Shown piece by piece: positions 7,568 through 13,636 of a DNA stretch of 13,725 nt. Every line of letters begins with the position of its first letter. Position 1 is the stretch's first letter. This DNA is from QHXQ01 sp036389375. Lineage in GTDB: Bacteria; Acidobacteriota; Blastocatellia; Pyrinomonadales; Pyrinomonadaceae. The notes beneath the pieces were generated by a model that had not been told where the DNA came from, did not search any database, and was given only the letters and a program-made list of their open reading frames with translations. Where the stretch lies: the NCBI GenBank assembly GCA_036389375.1, contig DASVQA010000247.1:1-13725 (forward strand), written 5' to 3'. The translations under genes and the position numbers were made by a program.

Positions 7568-8412
7568 CTGATGAATCTTTCACCGAAGTAATAGACGGCG
7601 AAATAGTAGATGACCGGCGCGTTCAAGAGCAAGCTATCGAGCCGGTCGAGTATGCCGCCATGACCGGGCAGCGTCTGCGCCGCATCCTTCGCGCCCGCGC
7701 CGCGCTTGAGCGCGCTCTCGGTCAGATCGCCCATGACGCCGAGCACGTTCATCACGGCTGCAAGCAGCAGCGCCGCGCCGAGACCCAGTTCACGGAAGAA
7801 GAGAAAGTGGGCCGCCGCCGCCGCCAGCAGACTCGCCGCCAGCCCGCCGCCTGCGCCTTCCCACGTCTTGCCGGGGCTGATTGACGGCGCGAGTTTGTGT
7901 CGCCCCAACGCGCGCCCCGTGTAGTAGGCCGCCGTGTCCGCGCCCATCAGGACGAGGAAGAAGAAGGAGAGCAGCTTGGCCGATAAGTTTGCGGTGAAGC
8001 CCGCGCGCACCGCGACGAGATGCCCGCCGAGCAGGGCGACGTAGAGCACGCCGAGCACGGTTGCGCCGACGGACGCGAGCATCTGGTCGAACGGCGCACC
8101 GCGCAACGTTGCCACTACGAGCGTCGTGATCGTCAGGACGACGAGCGCGAGCAACAGCAACAGCGGCTCGCGCACCGGCAGGTTGAAATAGAAACCGACC
8201 AGCAGGGCGGCGGCGAAGATGAGACCCGGCGTCAACTCCGGTTTCATCTGCCTGCGTCGCGCCAGCAGCCAGAACTCGTAGAGGCCGGCCAGCATGGCGG
8301 CCGCGGCCAACGCGACGAAGACGAGTTCGAGTTGCGCGACGAGGATCGAAGCGACCAGAACGGGCAGCGCGACGAGCGCCGTCAGGATGCGGGCCTTTTG
8401 TTCAGATGCCAT
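7564..8412 (-). CDS. cdsA: Phosphatidate cytidylyltransferase (CDP-diglyceride synthase)
   Basis: CdsA makes CDP-diacylglycerol from phosphatidate and CTP, the branch point of bacterial phospholipid synthesis, in the inner membrane. The 282-residue protein has many hydrophobic helices. It carries the family signature near the C-terminus, SALKRGAGAKD followed by LPGHGGILDRLDS (about 233-260), and the upstream block MGADTAAYYTGRALGRHKL with SPGKTWEG (about 156-186). The ATG at 8412 is chosen over an in-frame TTG one codon upstream. Neither has a strong Shine-Dalgarno. The 89 bp upstream are AT-rich for this window. It ends in an ATGA overlap with the Coa1-like gene. Confidence 0.95.
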   Translation of the reverse strand: MASEQKARILTALVALPVLVASILVAQLELVFVALAAAAMLAGLYEFWLLARRRQMKPELTPGLIFAAALLVGFYFNLPVREPLLLLLALVVLTITTLVVATLRGAPFDQMLASVGATVLGVLYVALLGGHLVAVRAGFTANLSAKLLSFFFLVLMGADTAAYYTGRALGRHKLAPSISPGKTWEGAGGGLAASLLAAAAAHFLFFRELGLGAALLLAAVMNVLGVMGDLTESALKRGAGAKDAAQTLPGHGGILDRLDSLLLNAPVIYYFAVYYFGERFIR

Positions 8413-8501
8413 CAATCAACTGCAAGAATATGCAAATTTAAATTACTGCTTACACAGACGCCGCGCACCGGCAGAAGCGTTGCTGCACTTCGGCTACGCA
8501 T

Positions 8502-8930
8502 TTAGTCCCAACTGCCGCCGCTCCCGCCGCCGCCAAAGTCCCCCCCGCCACCACTGCTGCCAACATCACTGCCGCCTGAATCACTAGCACCAGAATAGCT
8601 GCTACTGGAATCGCTACCACTAAAATCATTGCTGCTGTAATTGCTGCTACTAGAGTCGCTGGTGTCGGGTGTGTAACTGCTGGTTTCGTTGGTGCTCCAA
8701 TTGCTGCCTACGTCGCTGCTTGGACTGCTGATGCTGTAGTCAGTACTACTCATGCCAGTCTGGCTACTGATGCTGAGGAAGTCATTACCGCTTGTGTTGA
8801 GCATGGGAGTGTCGTCTGTATCATAACTTCGGCTGCGCCCGCGCGTGTTGATTGAATCGCTGTTCTTGATTACCGACCAAATTATGAAGGCAAAGACGAA
8901 GAAGAAGAATATGAGGAAGATAGTGATCAT
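8502..8930 (-). CDS. Small membrane-anchored Ser/Gly-rich protein of unknown function
   Basis: This 142-residue protein is not a recognised enzyme. Residues 1-21 are strongly hydrophobic and Phe-rich. Basic residues follow (KNSDSINTRGRSRS), which by the positive-inside rule would place the tail in the cytoplasm, although a signal-anchor in the other direction cannot be excluded. From about 45 on it is mostly Ser, Asn, Asp and Thr, and it finishes with a Gly-rich end, GGGGDFGGGGSGGSWD. Similar endings occur on TPM-domain (YgcG-like) and DUF2207 proteins, but those domains are absent here. Base composition is clearly lower in GC than its neighbours. It sits between uppS and cdsA, 37 bp after uppS. 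The opposite-strand frames look like noise, and the ATG at 8930 is the only plausible start. A real gene is likely, but disorder makes this less certain. Confidence 0.7.
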   Translation of the reverse strand: MITIFLIFFFFVFAFIIWSVIKNSDSINTRGRSRSYDTDDTPMLNTSGNDFLSISSQTGMSSTDYSISSPSSDVGSNWSTNETSSYTPDTSDSSSSNYSSNDFSGSDSSSSYSGASDSGGSDVGSSGGGGDFGGGGSGGSWD

Positions 8931-8967
8931 GATTAATAGCTCGCGCGTGTCTGTGCACGTTAACTGA

Positions 8968-9759
8968 TCATTTAGCTTTGGCGACTAGTTGCAGCCCGCC
9001 GAAGCGGCGGTCGCGGCGTTGATATTCGACGATGGCTTCGAGCAGGTGGACGCGGCGGAAGTCGGGCCACAGCGTTTCGGTCACGTAAATCTCGCTGTAG
9101 GCGGCCTGCCACAAGAGGAAGTTCGAGATACGCATCTCGCCGCTTGTCCGCACAAGCAGATCGAGTTCGGGCAAGCCCTGCGTGTATAGCTCGCGCGCGA
9201 TGTCCTCTTCACTGAGTTCTACGGCCGCGCGCCCCGCCGTTTGCAGCCGCTCGATGGCGGCGCGGCAGGCGTCAACTATTTCAGCGCGCCCGCCGTAGTT
9301 GAGCGCAACGTTCAAGACCATGCCCGTGTTGGCGCGCGTGCGTGCGACGGCATTCGTGATCTCGCGCTGGACGCTCTGTTCGAGTGCGGCGGTGCGTCCG
9401 ATGGTCTGGAAGCGTATGTTCTGCCGGTCAATCGCTTCGAGTTCGAGCCGCAGGTAACGCTTGAGCATACGCATCAGCGCGTCCACCTCGAAGCGCGGGC
9501 GTTTCCAGTTCTCGGTGGAGAAGGCGTAGAGCGTGAGCGCACCTAAGTTGAGCCGCGCGCCCGTATCAACGGCGGCGCGCACCGCCTCGACGCCCGCGCG
9601 ATGACCGGCGATGCGTGGCTGGCCGCGCTGCGCCGCCCAGCGCCCGTTGCCGTCCATGATGATGCCAACGTGGCGCGGCAGACGCTCCCACGCGACGCGC
9701 TGAAGCAGCGCCTCGTCGCGCGACCCCGGCTCAACCACGTCCGCAAAATCCGCGAGCAT
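8968..9759 (-). CDS. uppS: Undecaprenyl diphosphate synthase (cis-prenyltransferase)
   Basis: UppS extends farnesyl diphosphate with isopentenyl units to C55 undecaprenyl diphosphate, the carrier for peptidoglycan and O-antigen, in the cytosol at the membrane. All family motifs are present: HVGIIMDGNGRWA (30-42, catalytic D36), GHRAG (52-56), FSTENWKRP (80-88), NVALNYGGR (150-158), and RTSGEMRISNFLLWQ (204-218) followed by YSEIYVTETLWPDF. The 263-residue length is slightly long because about 29 residues precede the first motif. The ATG at 9759 is preceded by AAGGG at nine bases and by AGAGG almost touching it. It heads the conserved lipid cluster, 88 bp after truA, and uses products of the MEP pathway that includes dxr and ispG downstream. 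Confidence 0.96.
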   Translation of the reverse strand: MLADFADVVEPGSRDEALLQRVAWERLPRHVGIIMDGNGRWAAQRGQPRIAGHRAGVEAVRAAVDTGARLNLGALTLYAFSTENWKRPRFEVDALMRMLKRYLRLELEAIDRQNIRFQTIGRTAALEQSVQREITNAVARTRANTGMVLNVALNYGGRAEIVDACRAAIERLQTAGRAAVELSEEDIARELYTQGLPELDLLVRTSGEMRISNFLLWQAAYSEIYVTETLWPDFRRVHLLEAIVEYQRRDRRFGGLQLVAKAK

Positions 9760-9847
9760 GCCTCTTTACCCTTCACCGCCGCCTTGAACTGTTTCGCGTC
9801 GAACGAACGTCAGCATCTTAATCGTCGCCCGCACTCGCGCGCAACAT

Positions 9848-10633
9848 TCACTGCTCGACCGGCGGCCAGGATGCGCCAGCACTATCGTAATGCACTTTGA
9901 TCAGCGTCAGCCCCTTGGCCGGCGCGGTCGCTCCGGCGAGCGCGCGTGCGCCGGTTGCGATGGCCTCTGTGATGGCTGCTTCGTCGCGCTCACCCCGGCC
10001 GGCGGCGAGCAGCGTGCCGGCAATCGAGCGCACCATGTAGCGCAGAAAACCGTCGGCGCTCGCCGCAATCTCGATCAACGGCCCGCGCCCCTGCGCGCTC
10101 CAACCTGCGCTGACGGTGAGCGCCGTGATGTGGCGCACGCGCGTCTGCACGTCCGCCTGCGCGGCCGAAAAGGCCGTCCAATCATGCGCGCCCACGAAGC
10201 GCCGCGCGCACGCCTGCATGCGTGCGAGATCGAGCGGGCGCGGTTCGTGATGCGCGTAGCGAGCGAGGAAGGGCGAGAGATAGGGCGCGTTGAAGACGCG
10301 GTAGCAATAGGTTTTGCCGCGTGCCGAATAGCGCGCATGAAAATCGGCGGGCGCAACTTCGACGGCAAGCACGCGCACGTCGCGCGCAAGGTTGCCGTTT
10401 ATCGCCGCGCGCAACTGCTCCGGCGTGAACTCGCGCTCCAACTCGACGCTCGCCACCTGCCCCTCCGCATGCACGCCCGCGTCCGTCCGGCCCGCCCCAT
10501 GCACCACGACCGCGCGGCCGGCCAAGAGCGACAACACGCGCGTCAATTCGCCCTGCACCGTGCGCGCCGCCGCCTGCATCTGCCACCCGGAGAAATCCGT
10601 GCCGTCGTATTGAAGCGTCAGCTTGTAGTTCAT
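9848..10633 (-). CDS. truA: tRNA pseudouridine(38-40) synthase
   Basis: TruA isomerises uridines 38-40 in the anticodon arm of many tRNAs. The start MNYKLTLQYDGTDFSGWQ is the usual N-terminus, and GRTDAGVHA holds the catalytic Asp (D51). Also visible are FHARYSARGKTYCYRVFN (about 98-115) and FLRYMVRSIAGTLLAAGRG near the C-terminus. At 261 residues it is normal length. The frame stays open 91 codons further upstream, but that stretch crosses pyrE in the antisense sense and lacks family similarity, so the ATG at 10633 is preferred. No Shine-Dalgarno is visible: the bases where it should lie belong to one arm of a heptad-repeat palindrome. It lies 64 bp after pyrE on the same strand. Confidence 0.95.
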   Translation of the reverse strand: MNYKLTLQYDGTDFSGWQMQAAARTVQGELTRVLSLLAGRAVVVHGAGRTDAGVHAEGQVASVELEREFTPEQLRAAINGNLARDVRVLAVEVAPADFHARYSARGKTYCYRVFNAPYLSPFLARYAHHEPRPLDLARMQACARRFVGAHDWTAFSAAQADVQTRVRHITALTVSAGWSAQGRGPLIEIAASADGFLRYMVRSIAGTLLAAGRGERDEAAITEAIATGARALAGATAPAKGLTLIKVHYDSAGASWPPVEQ

Positions 10634-10637
10634 AAGA

Positions 10638-10717
10638 CAGTGCCGAGTGCCGAGGGCCAAGTGTCGAGCCGGAGACAGGTCTTCAACTAGGCACTCGTCA
10701 CTTGGTACTCGGCACTG
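10638..10717. repeat. Palindromic 7-nt repeat module between pyrE and truA
   Basis: The left arm is built of heptads TGCCGAG, TGCCGAG, GGCCAAG, TGTCGAG (10641-10668). The right arm is GGCACTC, GTCACTT, GGTACTC, GGCACTG (10690-10717). CAGTGCCGAGT (10638-10648) is the exact reverse complement of 10707-10717. CCAAGTG (10657-10663) matches 10699-10705 inverted. Between these pairings the left arm has 8 bases and the right arm 1, a difference of exactly one heptad. The right arm contains the pyrE stop codon, and the left arm ends four bases before the truA ATG. Confidence 0.85.
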
Positions 10718-11285
10718 CTTTTCTGCTGCCGGGTTTGCTGGCGGGGACGCCTTGCGCGCAGAGCGGGCAGGCGGAGGGTGCGAGGGCGGGCACGTCGAGC
10801 GTGGCGAGGGCGACGCGGGGCACGCCCACGTCGGCGCGCCCGCCGGAGCGATCAATGATCGAAGCGGCGGCGACGACGCGTGCGCCGGCCGCGCGCAGCG
10901 TGTCAATCGTCTCGCGCGTCGAGCCGCCCGTCGTGATCACGTCTTCGACGACGAGCATGGTCTCGCCCGGTCGCACGGTGAAGCCGCGCCGGAGCGTCAT
11001 GCGCCCCGCCTCGCGCTCCGTCCAGATGGAGCGTGCGCCGAGCGCGCGGGCGACTTCGTAGCCGATGACGATGCCGCCGATGGCGGGCGCGGCCACCGTC
11101 TCCACGCCTTCCGCTCGGTAACGCTCCGCGAGCGCGCGCCCGAACGCTTCGGCCTCCGTTGGGTGTTGCAGCACGAGCGCACATTGCAGGTAACGTGCGC
11201 TGTGCAGCCCGCTCGTCAACACGAAATGGCCTTCGAGCAGCGCGCCCGTGCGCTTGAAACGATCAATGACTTCACTCGATTGCAT
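10698..11285 (-). CDS. pyrE: Orotate phosphoribosyltransferase
   Basis: PyrE joins orotate to PRPP to make orotidine 5'-phosphate in pyrimidine synthesis. The 195-residue protein has GHFVLTSGLHSARYLQ (19-34), AAPAIGGIVIGYEVA (65-79) and the PRPP-binding loop VVEDVITTGGSTRE (112-125). A CPLC pair (C173, C176) precedes a conserved-looking end, GVPASKPGSRK. The last six residues, AVPSTK, and the stop codon are encoded by the heptad palindrome and look appended. The ATG at 11285 has only a weak GAG upstream. The gene is divergent from the exonuclease gene across an 82 bp spacer, and truA follows on the same strand. Confidence 0.94.
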   Translation of the reverse strand: MQSSEVIDRFKRTGALLEGHFVLTSGLHSARYLQCALVLQHPTEAEAFGRALAERYRAEGVETVAAPAIGGIVIGYEVARALGARSIWTEREAGRMTLRRGFTVRPGETMLVVEDVITTGGSTRETIDTLRAAGARVVAAASIIDRSGGRADVGVPRVALATLDVPALAPSACPLCAQGVPASKPGSRKAVPSTK

Positions 11286-11330
11286 AGCTCAAGGTTGGTG
11301 GGCGGCGCACGAACAACGCGCCGTTGACCA

Positions 11331-11358
11331 CTAACATTCTTTCCTTTCGTGCTAGAAT
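11331..11358 (+). promoter_or_regulatory. Extended -10 promoter for the exonuclease gene, probably leaderless
   Basis: CTAACA (11331-11336, four of six matches to the -35 consensus) and TAGAAT (11353-11358, five of six) are 16 bases apart. TGC precedes TAGAAT, giving an extended -10. Only nine bases separate TAGAAT from the ATG at 11368, so transcription would start within a few bases of the start codon. No Shine-Dalgarno is present. Confidence 0.45.
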
Positions 11359-11367
11359 GCCGCCCCG

Positions 11368-12219
11368 ATGGCGTGGCCACGTAACCTCGTCCCCGATTCG
11401 ACGCTGGTGCAGGAGACAATCGAACTCCTACGCTTGTGCGGCGGGCACGTGCCGGTTGAGCAAGTGGCCGACCTGATCCTCGAACTGCCCGGTCTCGATC
11501 CACCGACGGCCGCGCTCCTCGTCAGCGAACTGATCAAAGACGACTGGCGCATGCGCCTGAACGACGCGCACGCGCTCGAATTGCTCTGCGAAGATGCGGA
11601 GACGCGTGCGCTCGGCGAGACCGATTTCGTCGTGGTCGATGTCGAGACGACCGACGCGCGCACGCCGCCCGGTCGCATCACGGAGATCGGCGCGTATCGC
11701 GTACACGCCGGCAGCATCGTCGCCGAGTTCCGCACGCTGGTCAATCCGGAGACGCCCATCCCTTCTTTTATCGTCGGGCTGACCGGCATCACCGATCAGA
11801 TGGTGAAAGACGCGCCGCGCTTTGCCGACATCGCGCACGAGTGGTTGCAGTTTGCCGACCTGGCCGTGCTCGTCGCGCACAACGCCTCGTTCGACGTGCG
11901 CTTTCTCAATCACGAACTGGCGCGCGTCTATCCGGGCCGGCGCATGTGCAACACGCAGTTGTGTACCGTCAAGCTCACGCGCCAACTGATGCCCGACCTC
12001 GTCAACCACCGCCTGCATACCATCGCCGAACATTTCGCCGTGCCGATCCCGAACCGCCATCGCGCGCCCGACGACGCACGCGCCACCGCCGAAATCTTCA
12101 TCCGGCTGCTCGCCCAACTGGACGGGCACGGCGTCCGCGACCTCGCCTCCGCGCGCAAGTTCACGATGACAGCGGGCAGCGGGCAGCGGTCGGAGGTCAG
12201 GGCCAAAGTTCAATCTTGA
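11368..12219 (+). CDS. DnaQ-like DEDDh 3'-5' exonuclease with an N-terminal helical domain
   Basis: This 283-residue protein has a complete DEDDh exonuclease core at about 85-250. Exo I is VVDVETTD (D91, E93), Exo II is HNASFDVRFLNHEL (D176), and Exo III is HRAPDDA (H231, D236). These are the metal-binding and catalytic residues of the epsilon-subunit/PolC-type family, which degrades single-stranded or mismatched 3' ends. Residues 1-80 form a separate predicted helical, possibly winged-helix domain (ETIELLRLCGG through LVSELIKDD) that I cannot name. It may be a free proofreading-type nuclease or a repair nuclease. No polymerase or UvrC-like part is fused to it. The C-terminal residues after about 268 (TAGSGQRSEVRAKVQS) come from the heptad-repeat module and are probably not part of the fold. 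It converges on the proximal dedA gene. Confidence 0.92.
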   Translation: MAWPRNLVPDSTLVQETIELLRLCGGHVPVEQVADLILELPGLDPPTAALLVSELIKDDWRMRLNDAHALELLCEDAETRALGETDFVVVDVETTDARTPPGRITEIGAYRVHAGSIVAEFRTLVNPETPIPSFIVGLTGITDQMVKDAPRFADIAHEWLQFADLAVLVAHNASFDVRFLNHELARVYPGRRMCNTQLCTVKLTRQLMPDLVNHRLHTIAEHFAVPIPNRHRAPDDARATAEIFIRLLAQLDGHGVRDLASARKFTMTAGSGQRSEVRAKVQS

Positions 12220-12282
12220 ACCTGCGACTCGCGGCGCTCGCAACCTGTCTTGCCGGCTAACCTCTGACCTCGGCCCGCTGTC
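12168..12282. repeat. Palindromic 7-nt repeat module between convergent genes
   Basis: The left arm runs GACAGCG, GGCAGCG, GGCAGCG, GTCGGAG, GTCAGGG (12168-12202). The right arm runs GGCTAAC, CTCTGAC, CTCGGCC, CGCTGTC (12255-12282). GACAGCGGGC (12168-12177) is the exact reverse complement of 12273-12282, and GAGGTCAG (12193-12200) of 12264-12271. Between these pairings the left arm has 15 bases and the right arm 1, a difference of exactly two heptads. Both converging stop codons fall between or beside the arms, so the module encodes the C-terminal ends of both proteins. Confidence 0.85.
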
Positions 12283-12877
12283 CTCTACTCTTCCACAGAT
12301 TGCGCCCGACGAAGATGATGACGAGCAGGACGGCGAAGCCAAGCCCAATATAAGGGTAATAGCGTGCGAGCAGTTCTTTGGCGTGGTCGCCGTAACGCGC
12401 CGCCAGATAGCCTTCGAGCATGAAGCGCATGGCGCGCCCGATGGCGATGGCGATGGCAAAGCGCCACACGTTGACGCGAAAGACGCCGGCCGAGATGACG
12501 AACAGTTTGAGCGGAAACGGCGGCGGCAACAGGCATGCGACCAGCACGGCCAGCACGTCGTAGCGTTCGAGCAGGTCGCGCACGCGTTTCTGCTTGGCCT
12601 CTGAAAAGCTGGCCAGTGCGCGGCTGCCGGCACGCCGCGAGACGTAGTAGAGGATGACGCAGCCGATGACGGAGCCGAGCGTCGCGCCCGCCGCGTAGAG
12701 TGGAAAGAGCGCGGGGCGCGCGGTCGAGAGCAACAGCAGGACGGCATCCACGCCGCCCGGCAGTGGCACGGCCACCGAATCGAGCAGCGCGATCACGAAC
12801 AGCCCCGCCGCGCCGAACGTAACGAGATACTGCGCCAGATGCCCAAGCGCCCCGCCGATCTTGTGCCACAGTTTCAA
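12257..12877 (-). CDS. DedA/VTT-family membrane protein (proximal copy)
   Basis: This 206-residue inner-membrane protein has hydrophobic segments near 14-34, 43-80, 106-135 and 175-191. The family pattern is clear: LLDSVAVPLPGGVDAVLLLL (31-50), the re-entrant-loop-like LLPPPFPLKLFVISAG (116-131) and IGRAMRFMLEGYLAARYG (146-163). Conserved acidic and basic positions are present (D33, D44, R148, R151). DedA relatives move undecaprenyl phosphate or phospholipids across the membrane, but the substrate here is inferred only. The start is a TTG at 12877 with AGGA about eleven bases upstream, and no better start is visible. It follows its paralogue by 36 bp on the same strand. The final residues RGQRAEVRG come from the heptad module. 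Confidence 0.88.
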   Translation of the reverse strand: MKLWHKIGGALGHLAQYLVTFGAAGLFVIALLDSVAVPLPGGVDAVLLLLSTARPALFPLYAAGATLGSVIGCVILYYVSRRAGSRALASFSEAKQKRVRDLLERYDVLAVLVACLLPPPFPLKLFVISAGVFRVNVWRFAIAIAIGRAMRFMLEGYLAARYGDHAKELLARYYPYIGLGFAVLLVIIFVGRNLWKSRGQRAEVRG

Positions 12878-12913
12878 GCCCTGCTGCTTCCTTTCGCGCG
12901 CCCCAAAGATGAA

Positions 12914-13630
12914 TTACGACACGGAGGTTGGCGACGGCGCATCCAGCCCGCGCTCCTGCTCGGCCACTGCAGCCAGCCGTGTGCGCCGGCGGTTGATTAA
13001 AAAGTAGATGGCCAATCCGACGAGGCAGGCGAGCGCGACGATGCCGAGCATCGTCAGCCCGTACTCGCGCAGGAAGCGCAGGACGCGCCGGCCATAAAAG
13101 ACCGCCAGCACGCCTTCGATGAAGTAGCGCAGGCTGCGCGCGATCATGATCGTCAGGATGAAACGCCAGCGCGGATATTCGAGCGCGCCTGCGGTCGCCA
13201 CGAAAATCTTGAACGGCATCGGCGGCGGCAAAAGGGCCGGCACAGCGAGCGTCAGAAAACCGAAGCGCGCGTAAGCACGCTCTACGCGTTCGATATGCTC
13301 GGCGCGAAACTTGCGCCGCAAGACCGCCTGCCCGCCGCGCCGCATGATCGTGTAGAGGACGAGACAGCCGATGACCGAGCCGGCGGCGGCGAAGAGTGGA
13401 AAGTAGAAAGCAGACTTGTGGTCGCTCGTGCAGCGTAGTACCACGAGATAGTCGTTGATCTCAGGGAGCGAGAGCAGCGAAGAGTCGAGCGCGCCGATGA
13501 CGACCATCAAGGGCGCGGCCGCATAGATGGGCGCATGCACGATGATCTGGTGGGCCCAGCGCGCCTGTCCGTGCAGCCAACCCCACGCCGCATGCAGCCA
13601 GCCGCCCCCCTCGATGAACAAGGTCAACAT
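12914..13630 (-). CDS. DedA/VTT-family membrane protein (distal copy)
   Basis: This 238-residue membrane protein is clearly paralogous to its neighbour. Shared segments are PLFAAAGSVIGCLVLYTIMRRGG (about 78-100), LLPPPMPFKIFVATAG (133-148), WRFILTIMIARSLRYFIEG (155-173) and a closing membrane helix (about 191-212) with an RRR stop-transfer. Acidic residues at the first re-entrant region are D49, E57 and D60, and R165 and R168 match the conserved Arg pair. I chose the ATG at 13630. A GTG at 13672 would add 14 residues, but it lies inside the heptad-repeat palindrome and the extra residues look unlike a DedA N-terminus. It is probably co-transcribed with the proximal copy. The tail from 214 on is polar and not conserved. 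Confidence 0.87.
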   Translation of the reverse strand: MLTLFIEGGGWLHAAWGWLHGQARWAHQIIVHAPIYAAAPLMVVIGALDSSLLSLPEINDYLVVLRCTSDHKSAFYFPLFAAAGSVIGCLVLYTIMRRGGQAVLRRKFRAEHIERVERAYARFGFLTLAVPALLPPPMPFKIFVATAGALEYPRWRFILTIMIARSLRYFIEGVLAVFYGRRVLRFLREYGLTMLGIVALACLVGLAIYFLINRRRTRLAAVAEQERGLDAPSPTSVS

Positions 13631-13636
13631 AAAAAG

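Noticed and set aside
8413..8460. An AT-rich stretch with a TATTCT extended -10-like element upstream of cdsA
   Set aside because: There is no acceptable -35 match, and the predicted transcript start would fall only a few bases from the cdsA ATG. The evidence is too weak for a promoter call.
10634..10906. A 91-codon upstream extension of the truA frame
   Set aside because: It is open only because of high GC content, overlaps the pyrE coding region and the heptad palindrome, and lacks TruA-like sequence. The ATG at 10633 gives the standard N-terminus.
11305..11329. A short inverted repeat (GGCGGCGC ... GCGCCG) between pyrE and the exonuclease gene
   Set aside because: In a GC-rich spacer such a short match with a 9-base loop is expected by chance, and it lacks the heptad structure of the other modules.
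11428..12747. A 439-codon open frame on the minus strand across the exonuclease and proximal dedA genes
   Set aside because: It is antisense to the complete exonuclease gene and out of frame with dedA. The translation is Arg/Ser/Pro-rich noise typical of GC-rich shadows, whereas both overlapped genes have clear family motifs.
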